The notes beneath the pieces are model-generated. The model was not told where the DNA came from, did not search any database, and was given only the letters and a program-made list of their open reading frames with translations. From the NCBI RefSeq assembly GCF_028771845.1, contig NZ_CP118270.1:5022001-5086000 (forward strand): a stretch of 64,000 bases of DNA, given 5' to 3'. Positions 1 to 8,169 of this stretch are shown piece after piece. Made by a program: the position numbers and the translations under genes. The stretch is from Paenibacillus marchantiae (GTDB taxonomy: Bacteria; Bacillota; Bacilli; Paenibacillales; Paenibacillaceae). Numbering within the stretch: position 1 is the first letter of the stretch; every line of letters begins with the position of its first letter.

Positions 1-358
1 CCTCGGCGGTTCCCTCTTGGTTTACAGATTTCGTACTCGTTTCGTTTGTAGTCGCCCCTTCGCCATCAATGGCGGATTTCTCGATATCTGTTTTGGGTGT
101 TTCCTCAGTGCCTGTCAAAGTTCCGGTTTCTTTTCCTTTAGTGGACGGCGTATTGGTGGATGCATTATTGCTCCCTGTCTTTACTTCACGCTCAGCGATC
201 GGCTGCTCCTGCTTCAATACCTCAACCGATTCTACTTTGGCCGTATTTACTGATGCTGTGTCATCTTGCGGTGCTGATTGCGCACTCACTGAACCGACTG
301 CAAATGCTTGAAAAACGGCTAAAGCGGTAAAAATGGACAATTTCTTCTTCATATTCAT
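1..358 (-). CDS. Secreted protein, N-terminal part (runs off the window)
   Basis: An open frame runs from an ATG at 358 to the window edge, so only about 119 codons of the N-terminal part are visible. The protein begins MNMKKKLSIF and has a positively charged start, a hydrophobic core and an SVSA-Q site around residue 25, which is a typical Sec signal peptide. What follows is a low-complexity linker rich in Thr, Ser, Glu and Lys, as found before cell-wall or substrate-binding modules. An AGAAGGAG ribosome binding site lies about 10 bases upstream. No functional domain is visible before the sequence ends, so the function is unknown. An ECF-like promoter sits about 60 bases upstream. The nearby cobalamin riboswitch is separated from this gene by a terminator at 621-647, so it probably does not control it. 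Confidence 0.75.
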   Translation of the reverse strand, partial: MNMKKKLSIFTALAVFQAFAVGSVSAQSAPQDDTASVNTAKVESVEVLKQEQPIAEREVKTGSNNASTNTPSTKGKETGTLTGTEETPKTDIEKSAIDGEGATTNETSTKSVNQEGTAE

Positions 359-419
359 GCTTTGTCTTTGGCTCCTTCTGCTCCCAAGTAATTGTTATCC
401 TCTCAAAAAGTCATACTAT

Positions 420-446
420 TAGACGCTAGATTTAGGAAAAAGTTTC
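420..446 (-). promoter_or_regulatory. ECF sigma-factor type promoter
   Basis: On the minus strand a GAAAC element (442-446) is followed after exactly 16 bases by CGTCTA (420-425). The AAC...N16...CGTC arrangement is characteristic of ECF (extracytoplasmic function) promoters in Bacillota, and a T-rich stretch follows the -35 element as is common. It points at the secreted protein starting at 358. This suggests cell-envelope stress control. It is inferred from motif spacing only. Confidence 0.5.
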
Positions 447-447
447 T

Positions 448-620
448 AGTAAACTTGTAAATTATGGATCGTGTTCAGCTATTTTCAATGGAAATGCTAT
501 TTATTCAACAAATGAATTATAAAAGAATCATTTAAGAGTCTTCAAAAGATTACCTTTTAAGCAGCGGATAGCGCAAACGTATAAGCCTTCACTAACATTA
601 CTGGCTAACCGTAGTAATAC
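448..620. other. Intergenic, no gene seen
   Basis: This AT-rich stretch lies between the ECF-like promoter and the terminator at 621-647. I see no frame with a ribosome binding site on either strand and no convincing RNA structure. Confidence 0.5.
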
Positions 621-647
621 AAAAAGCCGCTATAAAATAGCGACTTT
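621..647 (-). terminator. Rho-independent terminator (repeat-family copy 1)
   Basis: Read on the minus strand, AAAGTCGCTA pairs with TAGCGGCTTT through one U-G wobble and is followed by a T-run. It ends the transcript carrying the 57-residue gene at 754-927. Five near-identical copies occur at about 12646, 33028, 36721, 44750 and 53555, each behind an unrelated minus-strand gene. Confidence 0.8.
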
Positions 648-753
648 GAATTGGAACAATCGTTTTCTCCCTCGACAATTGATTTTTCTTACGTTCTTTA
701 TGCATCGATTTTACCAGCCAGAATGTACTATAATGTTCTACTTGCTAGCAAAT

Positions 754-927
754 CTAACTTAGTACTTTTCGTAGTATCTTCTGCCAGCGCTCTTGTGTGT
801 CTGGAGATGTATATTCCAGATGATGAAGCAGGTCGCCATATGCATCGGCATTTAAATTTCGAATGACTCTGATCATCGTTTGTTCATTTTCTACGTGAGA
901 CAAAAAATGGACTAATTCATACCGCAT
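754..927 (-). CDS. Small protein (57 aa) directly downstream of the cobalamin riboswitch
   Basis: The ATG at 927 is preceded by a very strong GAGGAGGGAG site, and the frame closes with TAG at 754-756, giving 57 residues starting MRYELVHFLS. The product is acidic to neutral, predicted helical, rich in His, Leu and Glu, with no signal peptide, membrane segment or cysteine. I do not recognise the family. It is the first gene after the riboswitch at 1095-1292 and its terminator at 995-1038, and a terminator at 621-647 closes the unit behind it. It therefore appears to be the only coding gene of that transcript. An alternative leader frame (ATG 1067, stop 912) overlaps its start but runs through the terminator stem and is less likely. 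Confidence 0.65.
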   Translation of the reverse strand: MRYELVHFLSHVENEQTMIRVIRNLNADAYGDLLHHLEYTSPDTQERWQKILRKVLS

Positions 928-994
928 TGATGGACTCCCTCCTCATAACCCACAACCTTGTGGGCATCTGTACTCATGACATCTGTAGACAACC

Positions 995-1038
995 AAAAAA
1001 GACGTCTCCCCCCTGAAAAAGCATAGGGAAAGACGCCT
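995..1038 (-). terminator. Riboswitch expression-platform terminator
   Basis: On the minus strand a GGCGTCTTTCCC arm pairs with GGGGGGAGACGTC across a 12-base loop and is followed by six T residues. It lies about 60 bases after the end of the cobalamin aptamer and before the ribosome binding site of the 57-residue gene. This is the expected arrangement for transcriptional attenuation by cobalamin. Confidence 0.8.
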
Positions 1039-1094
1039 CCATAATTATGCAAATTATGACGGTTCATCTAACACCTTCCTATCTCCCGTAGGTA

Positions 1095-1292
1095 CAGCAG
1101 TGCTGTCGAAACAGGCAGGTCTCCTGGCTCCGGAATCGTCACATGGCAGCGGCCTTCCCGATTGATCTCAATCAGTGGCTAAGTAGGCTGCCTGCTCCTC
1201 CGTCACAGTGGCGGGACCGCGTCGGCATCGCACCGACTTCCCTTTTAAGTTTGGCCGACAAGCAATGTTTGCGACCAGACACCTGTTCCCGA
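1095..1292 (-). ncRNA. Cobalamin (B12) riboswitch
   Basis: The minus strand contains the diagnostic B12 box AGCCAGGAGACCTGCC at 1114-1129, the conserved GCCACTG segments near 1173 and 1207, and a GGTGC...GCACCGAC-type arm, in the order expected for an AdoCbl-type aptamer. The length of about 200 bases is normal for the class. A promoter lies just upstream at 1309-1337 and an intrinsic terminator just downstream. Such riboswitches usually repress cobalamin synthesis, uptake or isoenzyme genes when cobalamin is abundant. Here the next gene is an orphan small protein. Confidence 0.93.
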
Positions 1293-1308
1293 TATTTAAT
1301 TTGGGTAT

Positions 1309-1337
1309 TTTAAAATCTCTTACATCTTACTCGACAA
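1309..1337 (-). promoter_or_regulatory. SigA-type promoter of the cobalamin riboswitch transcript
   Basis: A TTGTCG -35 element (1332-1337) and a TTTAAA -10 element (1309-1314) are separated by 17 bases on the minus strand. The start point would fall near 1300, a few bases before the aptamer. Confidence 0.55.
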
Positions 1338-1413
1338 CGAAAGACAAATACAAGCGTTCAATTACAAAGGAGTAAATGCCACATCCTGAACACCCTTTCA
1401 AATGACAAATAAG

Positions 1414-2961
1414 TTAGTGAGCTTTGTGACGAACACTGTGAATGCCATGCATCTGATCAACACGCCAGACGTCAAGTTGCCTCTGCACTTCTGTCCGCAC
1501 CTCGTCCAGACCTGCCTGCTTCAGCTCCTCGTTAAATTTGGGCAGTACCCTGTCCACATCCACACTGCCGGTCATCAGGCTTGGATAGTACTTTTCCCAA
1601 ACCATTTTTATGAGGTTGACCTGAATGGACATACTGGTTAAATTCGGCGTAAATCCGAGCAACTTCGATGTAACGTATTCCGCGTTTGCTGCTCGGTACT
1701 GATCCCACTTATCCAACGGATCGGGATATTTTCCACCGATCGTTTTGAGAATGAACCAGTTTCCTTGTGTATATTGCACACCTTCATAGCCGACTTCTGA
1801 TACCGGATCATTGCCGCTGTCTCCGGAAGATTTCAGCAGCACCTGCCCGTTCTTGTCCAACGTATAATGCACACCTTCAATACCGTAATTAAACAGATTG
1901 CGGATCTCCGGGTCCGTGTTGAGCAAATTCAAAAACTTTACGCTTTCAACGGGGTGCGCTGACTTTGCGTTTATTGCCATAATCCCGCCGCGAACAGATT
2001 CCGTCGTGATTAGTGGCGGGGTCACGGGATAAGCAACAACCTTATAGCCGCGATCCTTGCTCCAGCTGTTTTCCGAAAGTGGTCCCCCTCCCGCAGATTT
2101 CCAGAAAACCCGTTCTTCGCGTTTGAGATTTTGGCTCTCCCGCAGGGCCGCGTCTTCATTGATGTAACCCTTGACGTAATAGCTGCGGAGTGTATCCAGC
2201 ACCTGCCTTGCTTCCTTGGTCTCAAATATATTGATCACATGCGCGTCGGGATCCAGAGAACGCACCATGAGCGGTAGCGGTTTGTCCAACACATATTCGT
2301 AACCGTACATGGCGAAGAAGTTCTGGGAATCCTTGTCCATCTCCATCAACTGATAGGAGGGTTCCTTTTCCTTGATCATTTGGAACAGCGGATCCAAAGA
2401 CTCCAGGGAATTGTATTTTGTAATGTCGATGTCATACTTTTGGACAAGCGTCTCCGGATACATCCATTGCATGCGGACGGCAAGCTCCTTATTCGTAGGC
2501 ACACCGTAGATGCCGCCGTCTTCCATGCGAACGCCCTGCCATAGAACGGGGTCGATCGTGTCGTACATATCCTTGCCGAAGCTGGATAAGTAGCTGTCCA
2601 GTCTCAGCCATGCTCCTCGCTGAACATAGCTTGAGTAATCTGTGGTAAAAGCAATATCAAAAGGAGTTCCCGTCGAAATTAGCGTATTGATCCGGTCATT
2701 GTACTCCTGCCACCCAACCTTAATATATGTAATAGTGATTCCGATTTTTTGGGCCAACACTTCATTGATTTTAGCGTTTACCATCTTCAGATCCTGGTCA
2801 GGATTGCCAAGCGTATAATAAATCAGATTCACTGTGTTGATACTTCTGTCGAATTCCTCGTTCTGCCCGGATATTGATATACACCCCGACAAAGGCAGCG
2901 TCAACATCGCTGTAATCAGGACAGACTTGATCAATGTGTTCCAGATAGATGAATGTATCAT
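1414..2961 (-). CDS. Extracellular solute-binding lipoprotein (LplA/YtcQ type)
   Basis: This 515-residue protein has a lipoprotein signal ending LPLSGC, so it should be diacylated at Cys27 and tethered outside the membrane. The rest matches family 1 sugar-binding proteins of Paenibacillus oligosaccharide ABC systems. It resembles the other binding protein at 5636-7141 throughout, including the NxINxLISTGTPFDI-like stretch and a C-terminal region with YTQGN and KWDQYR. The ribosome binding site GAAAGGAG precedes the ATG. It is the last gene of an operon with a histidine kinase and response regulator, starting 7 bases after the regulator. The second binding protein may deliver another ligand to the same permease or act as a sensor partner for the kinase; this is inference. 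Confidence 0.88.
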   Translation of the reverse strand: MIHSSIWNTLIKSVLITAMLTLPLSGCISISGQNEEFDRSINTVNLIYYTLGNPDQDLKMVNAKINEVLAQKIGITITYIKVGWQEYNDRINTLISTGTPFDIAFTTDYSSYVQRGAWLRLDSYLSSFGKDMYDTIDPVLWQGVRMEDGGIYGVPTNKELAVRMQWMYPETLVQKYDIDITKYNSLESLDPLFQMIKEKEPSYQLMEMDKDSQNFFAMYGYEYVLDKPLPLMVRSLDPDAHVINIFETKEARQVLDTLRSYYVKGYINEDAALRESQNLKREERVFWKSAGGGPLSENSWSKDRGYKVVAYPVTPPLITTESVRGGIMAINAKSAHPVESVKFLNLLNTDPEIRNLFNYGIEGVHYTLDKNGQVLLKSSGDSGNDPVSEVGYEGVQYTQGNWFILKTIGGKYPDPLDKWDQYRAANAEYVTSKLLGFTPNLTSMSIQVNLIKMVWEKYYPSLMTGSVDVDRVLPKFNEELKQAGLDEVRTEVQRQLDVWRVDQMHGIHSVRHKAH

Positions 2962-2968
2962 TTCTGGA

Positions 2969-3730
2969 CTACTCCTTTCTCCGCAGATCGGAAGGCGATT
3001 TGCTGAAGTAGGCTTGGAAATGCGTATAAAAATAGTTTAGATTAGCGTAACCGACGGAGAGTGCAATTGTCGATATCTTCTCGTCTGTAGCCTGAATACG
3101 CTCTCGTGCACATAACATTCGGTAAACCATAAGGTACTCCGAAAATTTCATCTTGGTTTCCTTCAGAAACATCTGTCCAAGATAGGTTCCGTTCATCCGA
3201 AAACGACTGGCCAACACTTTGAGATTGATATTTTGATCGTATTCAGCCTTAACCATCAGCAGAATGCGGTTGGTTAGCTTGGATAAGCTGTCGTAGCGCA
3301 CTTCCAATATAGGGTCTATGTCACGGCAGTTCGGATTTCTTCCCTCCAGCGTACCGTTCAAATTTTCGACAATAACTCGTTCAATCAGAGCTTGAAGCTT
3401 TGCTCGCTCAACGGGCTTGAGTAGATAATCCTTAACCCCACAATGAATAGCCTCCAGGGCGTACTCGAACTCACCATAACCGCTCATCATAATATAGGTC
3501 GTCGGGAGCCCTAGCTCATTAAGCTTGTGAATGGCGTTATAGCCACGCTCCTTGCCGATGCAAACGTCAAAAATTGCGAGGTCCGGCCAAAACTCCACAG
3601 CCTTTGTTAGCGCATCCCCATAGGTTTCGCTGGTCTCGATCTGTCTGAAGCCAAGCATTTCCCAGTCCAGCGTTCGCTTGATTCCCTCCAGGATTAGTGG
3701 CTCGTCATCAACGATCAGAAGTTTGTACAT
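2969..3730 (-). CDS. YesN-type response regulator (REC + AraC HTH)
   Basis: The 253-residue protein has an N-terminal receiver domain (about 1-120) starting MYKLLIVDDEP, with the acidic pocket DDE, the phosphoacceptor Asp in AIFDVCIG and the conserved Lys in YLLKPVERA. A C-terminal AraC-type double helix-turn-helix (about 150-250) carries the ALSVGYANLNYFYTHF second-helix signature. It is only about half the length of many YesN proteins, because the long middle linker is missing. It starts 3 bases after the kinase gene and is surely its partner. It probably activates the adjacent sugar transport operon when the kinase senses the substrate outside the cell. Confidence 0.92.
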   Translation of the reverse strand: MYKLLIVDDEPLILEGIKRTLDWEMLGFRQIETSETYGDALTKAVEFWPDLAIFDVCIGKERGYNAIHKLNELGLPTTYIMMSGYGEFEYALEAIHCGVKDYLLKPVERAKLQALIERVIVENLNGTLEGRNPNCRDIDPILEVRYDSLSKLTNRILLMVKAEYDQNINLKVLASRFRMNGTYLGQMFLKETKMKFSEYLMVYRMLCARERIQATDEKISTIALSVGYANLNYFYTHFQAYFSKSPSDLRRKE

Positions 3731-3733
3731 ACA

Positions 3734-5461
3734 TTACGCCTCCTTCGCTATGGTTAAGGTAACTTTGACACCAGCTTCCACATTATTTTCAATTTGCATG
3801 GTAAAGCCTTTCCCATAGAAAAAATGAAGCCGTGTATACACGTTGCGCAGGCCAATGCTCTCCGATACCGAGTCCCCGACAAAAGACAGATTGCGGCGGA
3901 TATCAGCCAATCGATCTTCCGAGATCGAGTTCCCGTTGTCTACAATCTCCAATACGTATGAGTGGTTATTTTCAATGCCATTCACAACAAGCAGATTAAA
4001 TTCATGGTCCGAATGGAAGCCGTGAACAAAAAAATTCTCGGCGAGCGGCTGCATCCAGAATTTAACGGTAGGCAGAGACAGTAGTCCCTGGTCCACATTG
4101 ATTTGATAATAGAATCTGTCCGGATATTTAAATTCCATGATCTTTAAGTATTTTTCAAGCAAAGCCAGCTCACTGCCCAACAGAATAATATCTTCGTTCT
4201 TCACGATTGCACGATATAACGAGCCCAGTGTAGCTACCGCTTCAGCCGTATCAACTGCGCGGCCGGCCAGCGCAAACGATCGGATAATTTCAAGTGTATT
4301 GTACAAAAAATGAGGGTTAATTTGATTTTGAAGCGCTTTCATTTCTGTTTCCTTCTGTTTCAGTTTTAGCAAGTACTCGGTTCGAATATGTTGGTTGAGC
4401 TGATGCGTCATATCGTCGAGTTCCCTCGCGATCATTCCGTACTCATTCTTTCGATAGCGGGTCGGACTGATTGGCGTAAAATTGGCGGATTTTACACGTT
4501 GGATGGAATAGATAATTCGTTGCAGAAAACCTGCGTCTTCACGAAGATTGTATCCGATTAAAAGGAGAAAACTGACCATAGCTGCCAAGAAGATCAAGAA
4601 CACGATAAGCAGCATACCGGTTTTTTGTCGGATAAGCACTGCCATGTCTACAATACTAATCAATTGGTAATCGTAAGCATTGGACGAATGGGTCACATAA
4701 AATGCGCGATTCAGCTTGCCTAACTGCATAAACCCCTTGGTACGTTCTTTTGAAGCAGCCTTTATGAATAATTCCTGGGTGGCTCTGCCTCCAACGTCCA
4801 TGAGATAGACATCTCCAGCCGCGCTGACGACTCCGTTTTCGATCCATTGATTGTTCTGCACGCCTTTGAATAATACATCGCTGCTGACCAAAAAACGAAA
4901 CTCACCGAGCTGGCGTGAGATTTGATTTTCGTCCAGCAGCTGCTTACGGATGACGAAACCTCTTTGGATTGTCTCTCGAAATATATCATCCGTGTTAGGC
5001 AGATTAAACAAAAAGCTCGTCGCACCGTTACTGGCGAAACGTACTACGTTGCCTCGTTCCTCGGTATGCAGACTCACCTGGATAATATCTTCCTGCCCAC
5101 TGCCGAGAAAAGCTTTCACATCCTCTGGAAACGATGCGAGAGGCTGATCATAGCGGCTGTTCTGGAGTCTTCCCGTCAGATAACCTTCCGCGCTGTTGGC
5201 GAGAAAATAACGAACGTCTGCCACCAGACCGTTATTGGAGTAAACTCGCTGTAAATAGGATTCGATCCGCTCAGCATCGTTTTGAAGAATGCTTTCAACC
5301 CGGGAGAATGCATCTGCCGCTTGATTCTGAGCATTCTCTAACCACTGCTGCAGCAAAACAAGTGTGGTCAATACGCTTAAAATCAGACCCATGAATAACG
5401 TAAAAATCGCGTAAGCAATAAATTTGCGGCGGTAGATTTTGATTTGAAAGAAGGAAAACAT
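3734..5461 (-). CDS. YesM-type sensor histidine kinase
   Basis: The protein has 575 residues, a short cytoplasmic start, a first membrane segment at about 15-40, a large extracytoplasmic sensor region, a second membrane segment near 280-305, a HAMP-like linker, and the His_kinase motif NQINPHFLYNTLE. The ATPase domain carries the N box (LAENFFVHGF) and the G-rich VDNGNSIS. This architecture is the LytS/YesM class that senses extracellular sugars in Paenibacillus. AAGGAG lies 6 bases before the ATG. It is transcribed with the response regulator and the downstream binding protein, and a hairpin at 5583-5615 separates it from the upstream binding protein. Confidence 0.93.
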   Translation of the reverse strand: MFSFFQIKIYRRKFIAYAIFTLFMGLILSVLTTLVLLQQWLENAQNQAADAFSRVESILQNDAERIESYLQRVYSNNGLVADVRYFLANSAEGYLTGRLQNSRYDQPLASFPEDVKAFLGSGQEDIIQVSLHTEERGNVVRFASNGATSFLFNLPNTDDIFRETIQRGFVIRKQLLDENQISRQLGEFRFLVSSDVLFKGVQNNQWIENGVVSAAGDVYLMDVGGRATQELFIKAASKERTKGFMQLGKLNRAFYVTHSSNAYDYQLISIVDMAVLIRQKTGMLLIVFLIFLAAMVSFLLLIGYNLREDAGFLQRIIYSIQRVKSANFTPISPTRYRKNEYGMIARELDDMTHQLNQHIRTEYLLKLKQKETEMKALQNQINPHFLYNTLEIIRSFALAGRAVDTAEAVATLGSLYRAIVKNEDIILLGSELALLEKYLKIMEFKYPDRFYYQINVDQGLLSLPTVKFWMQPLAENFFVHGFHSDHEFNLLVVNGIENNHSYVLEIVDNGNSISEDRLADIRRNLSFVGDSVSESIGLRNVYTRLHFFYGKGFTMQIENNVEAGVKVTLTIAKEA

Positions 5462-5582
5462 GCAGCTCTCCTTAGCAGTTGGATTATATTGAGACTTATA
5501 GTTTTACCATATAGCTATTTGTCGGACAAATCAATCCGTTATAAACTCAAATTAAATGCAAATGTCACCAGTAAGATTGGAA

Positions 5583-5615
5583 AACCCGAACGGCCACAAC
5601 GGCTCCATTCGGGTT
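5583..5615 (-). terminator. Hairpin behind the solute-binding protein gene
   Basis: AACCCGAA (5583-5590) pairs with TTCGGGTT (5608-5615), with extra inner pairing, and the minus-strand sequence continues TTTTCC. The T-run is short, so it may be a leaky terminator or an mRNA-stabilising hairpin that lowers expression of the kinase genes relative to the transporter. Confidence 0.55.
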
Positions 5616-5635
5616 ATTGTCGCAAGTCTCAAGGA

Positions 5636-7141
5636 TTATGATTTGAAATATGCGTTGATCTGTTCTTGTGCGGCTTCCATAATCTTATCCAATCCAGCTT
5701 TCTTCAACTCTTCTATAATTTGCGGTATCTTTTTTTCCGGATCGGATGCGCCAGTGATCAGCTCATAATTGTATTTGTTCCATACAGCCTTCACATTGGC
5801 TACTTCAGTGCCGAGTTCACTAATATCCAGTGCAAAGCCAAGGATCGAAGATGAGGTGGCTGCTTCATTCAGCTTGCGGACCTGATCCCACTGATCTTCA
5901 GGTGCGCCTTTTGTGACAGCCATGTTGAAGAACGTTCCTTGTGTATAGGCCGCCAGCGGCCACGAATCCGTTTTCCGTTCAACTGTATTGTCGTTTACAT
6001 AATCGAAATCGACACCCTCTTCGCCATAAGCAAGCATATTACGCAGCTTGGGGTCGGTGTTTACCAGTTCCAGATATTTAAGCGCTTCTTCCTTGTACTT
6101 GGAGTTGGCAGAGATTGCGTTCATGGATCCCTGGATTGTGCTGGTTGTATAGATCGGACCCAGAATTTGAACCATGTCGTATTTATCAATACCCGCCGAG
6201 ATCTGCCAATTCACTTCTGCACCAGGGAACGCCTGCGCACTGAAGAACGGGCGATAAGGGTCGGCCTCGATCTTGGTTGGCGCATCCGGATTGATAATGC
6301 CGTCCTTGTACCATTGATGCATGAGCTTCAGTTTTCCCTGTATATCCGGTTGTTCCAGAACAGAAACGACTGTACGGGATTCATCTTCGGCCTTTACGCC
6401 GATCGGCTGAAAGCCGAGAGTCATATCGTCATAGTCATTAAAGAAACCGTTAATGCCCTCTCCTTGAGTCAAGGAAAGTGGATAGAACCCTTTGCCTTCA
6501 CCAGCCTTGATGTCACGGAATGGCTTGTCCAGATCCTGTAGTGTCTTGATGCTGCCGAGGTCGATATTGTACTTTTGAACGAGCGCATCGTCAAACACCC
6601 AGTACTGGGTTAATGAAGAATCCTTGTACGTTGGAACAGCGTAAATCTTGCCACCGACTTTCGTTCCATCCCACACCAATTCTGGGATATAACTGTGCAA
6701 GTCCGGTACCGTACTTGGCACAAGGTCGGTAATATCCGTGAATGCGCCCATGTTGACCTGTTGACTGTATTTTCCGTTATTCGTAAACATAATGTCGAAA
6801 GCTTCACCGGAGTTTACAATCGTATTGATCTTCGTGTCCCAATCGCCCCAACTGGCAACGCGGAGATCGATTTTTACACCAATCTTCTCTGCCGTATATT
6901 CGTTTATCTTCTCAATTGCCTTATCAAAATTGGCAGGCACTTGTCCACCGATCGTCCACCACACCAGCGTAGGTACCTCGCCGGAACCTTCGCCTGCATT
7001 CGATCCTGAGTTTTCCGCTGGCGTGTTGTTTGCTGTGTTATTGTTGTCTGAACCGGAACAGCCTGTTAAACCAAAGATAGCCAGCGTTACCACTCCAATC
7101 AAAAACGGAGCTTTCATCCATGCTTTAAACCTTGTCCTCAT
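5636..7141 (-). CDS. Extracellular solute-binding lipoprotein (LplA type)
   Basis: This 501-residue protein starts MRTRFKAWMK, has a signal peptide ending GLTGC and then a Ser/Asn-rich tether, so it is a membrane-anchored lipoprotein. The mature part matches oligosaccharide-binding proteins that work with LplB/YtcP permeases, with the LVWWTIGGQ first strand and the C-terminal WDQVRKLNEAA segment. GGGAGGG precedes the start. It follows the two permease genes, so the operon order is permease, permease, binding protein. No ATPase is encoded, so the importer probably uses a shared MsmX-like ATPase encoded elsewhere. The substrate is a sugar or oligosaccharide of unknown identity. Confidence 0.92.
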   Translation of the reverse strand: MRTRFKAWMKAPFLIGVVTLAIFGLTGCSGSDNNNTANNTPAENSGSNAGEGSGEVPTLVWWTIGGQVPANFDKAIEKINEYTAEKIGVKIDLRVASWGDWDTKINTIVNSGEAFDIMFTNNGKYSQQVNMGAFTDITDLVPSTVPDLHSYIPELVWDGTKVGGKIYAVPTYKDSSLTQYWVFDDALVQKYNIDLGSIKTLQDLDKPFRDIKAGEGKGFYPLSLTQGEGINGFFNDYDDMTLGFQPIGVKAEDESRTVVSVLEQPDIQGKLKLMHQWYKDGIINPDAPTKIEADPYRPFFSAQAFPGAEVNWQISAGIDKYDMVQILGPIYTTSTIQGSMNAISANSKYKEEALKYLELVNTDPKLRNMLAYGEEGVDFDYVNDNTVERKTDSWPLAAYTQGTFFNMAVTKGAPEDQWDQVRKLNEAATSSSILGFALDISELGTEVANVKAVWNKYNYELITGASDPEKKIPQIIEELKKAGLDKIMEAAQEQINAYFKS

Positions 7142-7224
7142 TCCTCTATTCCCTCCCTTAAGTTAACACACACCGATCCTGCACAAAATTATGATAAACC
7201 TGAAATTTCCAGATTTATTTCGAT

Positions 7225-8154
7225 TTATCCCTTCACTGCACCCACCGTCAAACCGGAGATAAAGTATTTCTGGAAGAAGGGGTAGGCCAGAGCAACGGGC
7301 AGTACAATAATGATTGCAACAGCCATACGTGCAGATTCTTTGGGCATGGTGGCGACAAGCTCAGCGTAGCTTATACCCATCGTCGAGGCGTTTTTAGCCA
7401 GCGCATCAACGTTGCTCATCAAGCTGTTCAGTAGTGCCTGCAGCGAATACAAGCTTTGGTCGTCAATATACAACATCGATTGAAACCAGTCATTCCAGTA
7501 CGAGAAGCAGAGAAACAGACCAATCGTCGCTAGAACTGGCAGTGAGATCGGGAGCACGATTGTGAAGAAGATGCGGAATTGACCTGCTCCGTCAATTTCA
7601 GCCGATTCGATCAGTCCGTCCGGAATGGTCGTCTTGAAAAAAGTTTTGCAGATGATGACATTAAAGGAAGAAACGGCTAATGGTAAAATCAGCGCCCAGA
7701 TTGTATTGCTTAATCCCAACATCGTCGAATTGATGTAATAGCTGGAGACAAGACCGCCGTTAAAAACCATCGGGATGAACACAATCCATGTCAAAAGTCC
7801 TTTTAGCTTAAATTGGGGACGGGACAATGCATAACCCATCGTAGTGGTGAGCAGTACGCCGGTCAGTGTGCCTATTACCGTAACGAATACGGAGACTCCG
7901 AGCGCACGTACAATCATCGAGCCCTGCTTAACGATATAGTTGTAGGACTCAGCCGAGAATGCCGACGGCAGGAGTTGGTAACCGGTCTCTCGAATGGATG
8001 CTTCGCTAGACAGTGAAATAGATAGCACCACGACGATAGGGACTACGCATAACAAAGCTAAAATGATAAAGATGAGGTGAAAAAAAATGTTCGTTCCTTT
8101 GCCGACTCGGTTAAACTTTTCAAGACCGGAATCGTAGCTTGATTGTGTTGACAT
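7225..8154 (-). CDS. Carbohydrate ABC transporter permease (YtcP/LplC family)
   Basis: The 309-residue membrane protein has about six transmembrane segments and the EAA loop ESAEIDGAGQFRIFFTIVLP near residue 205, the docking site for the ATPase. The C terminus YFISGLTVGAVKG is typical of YtcP/LplC permeases. GGAGG lies just before the ATG. It begins 15 bases after the companion permease and forms the heterodimeric channel with it. The gap of about 80 bases to the binding-protein gene contains no clear terminator. Confidence 0.93.
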   Translation of the reverse strand: MSTQSSYDSGLEKFNRVGKGTNIFFHLIFIILALLCVVPIVVVLSISLSSEASIRETGYQLLPSAFSAESYNYIVKQGSMIVRALGVSVFVTVIGTLTGVLLTTTMGYALSRPQFKLKGLLTWIVFIPMVFNGGLVSSYYINSTMLGLSNTIWALILPLAVSSFNVIICKTFFKTTIPDGLIESAEIDGAGQFRIFFTIVLPISLPVLATIGLFLCFSYWNDWFQSMLYIDDQSLYSLQALLNSLMSNVDALAKNASTMGISYAELVATMPKESARMAVAIIIVLPVALAYPFFQKYFISGLTVGAVKG

Positions 8155-8169
8155 CTTCCTGCCTCCTCT

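Noticed and set aside
651..866. Plus-strand frame of 71 codons
   Set aside because: It is antisense to the 57-residue gene, has no ribosome binding site and looks like a shadow.
912..1067. Minus-strand 51-codon leader frame after the cobalamin aptamer with a GAAGGTG site
   Set aside because: It runs through the terminator stem and overlaps the better-supported 57-residue gene; kept only as an alternative in the findings.
5939..6541. Plus-strand frame of 200 codons
   Set aside because: Shadow of the binding-protein gene with no start signal.
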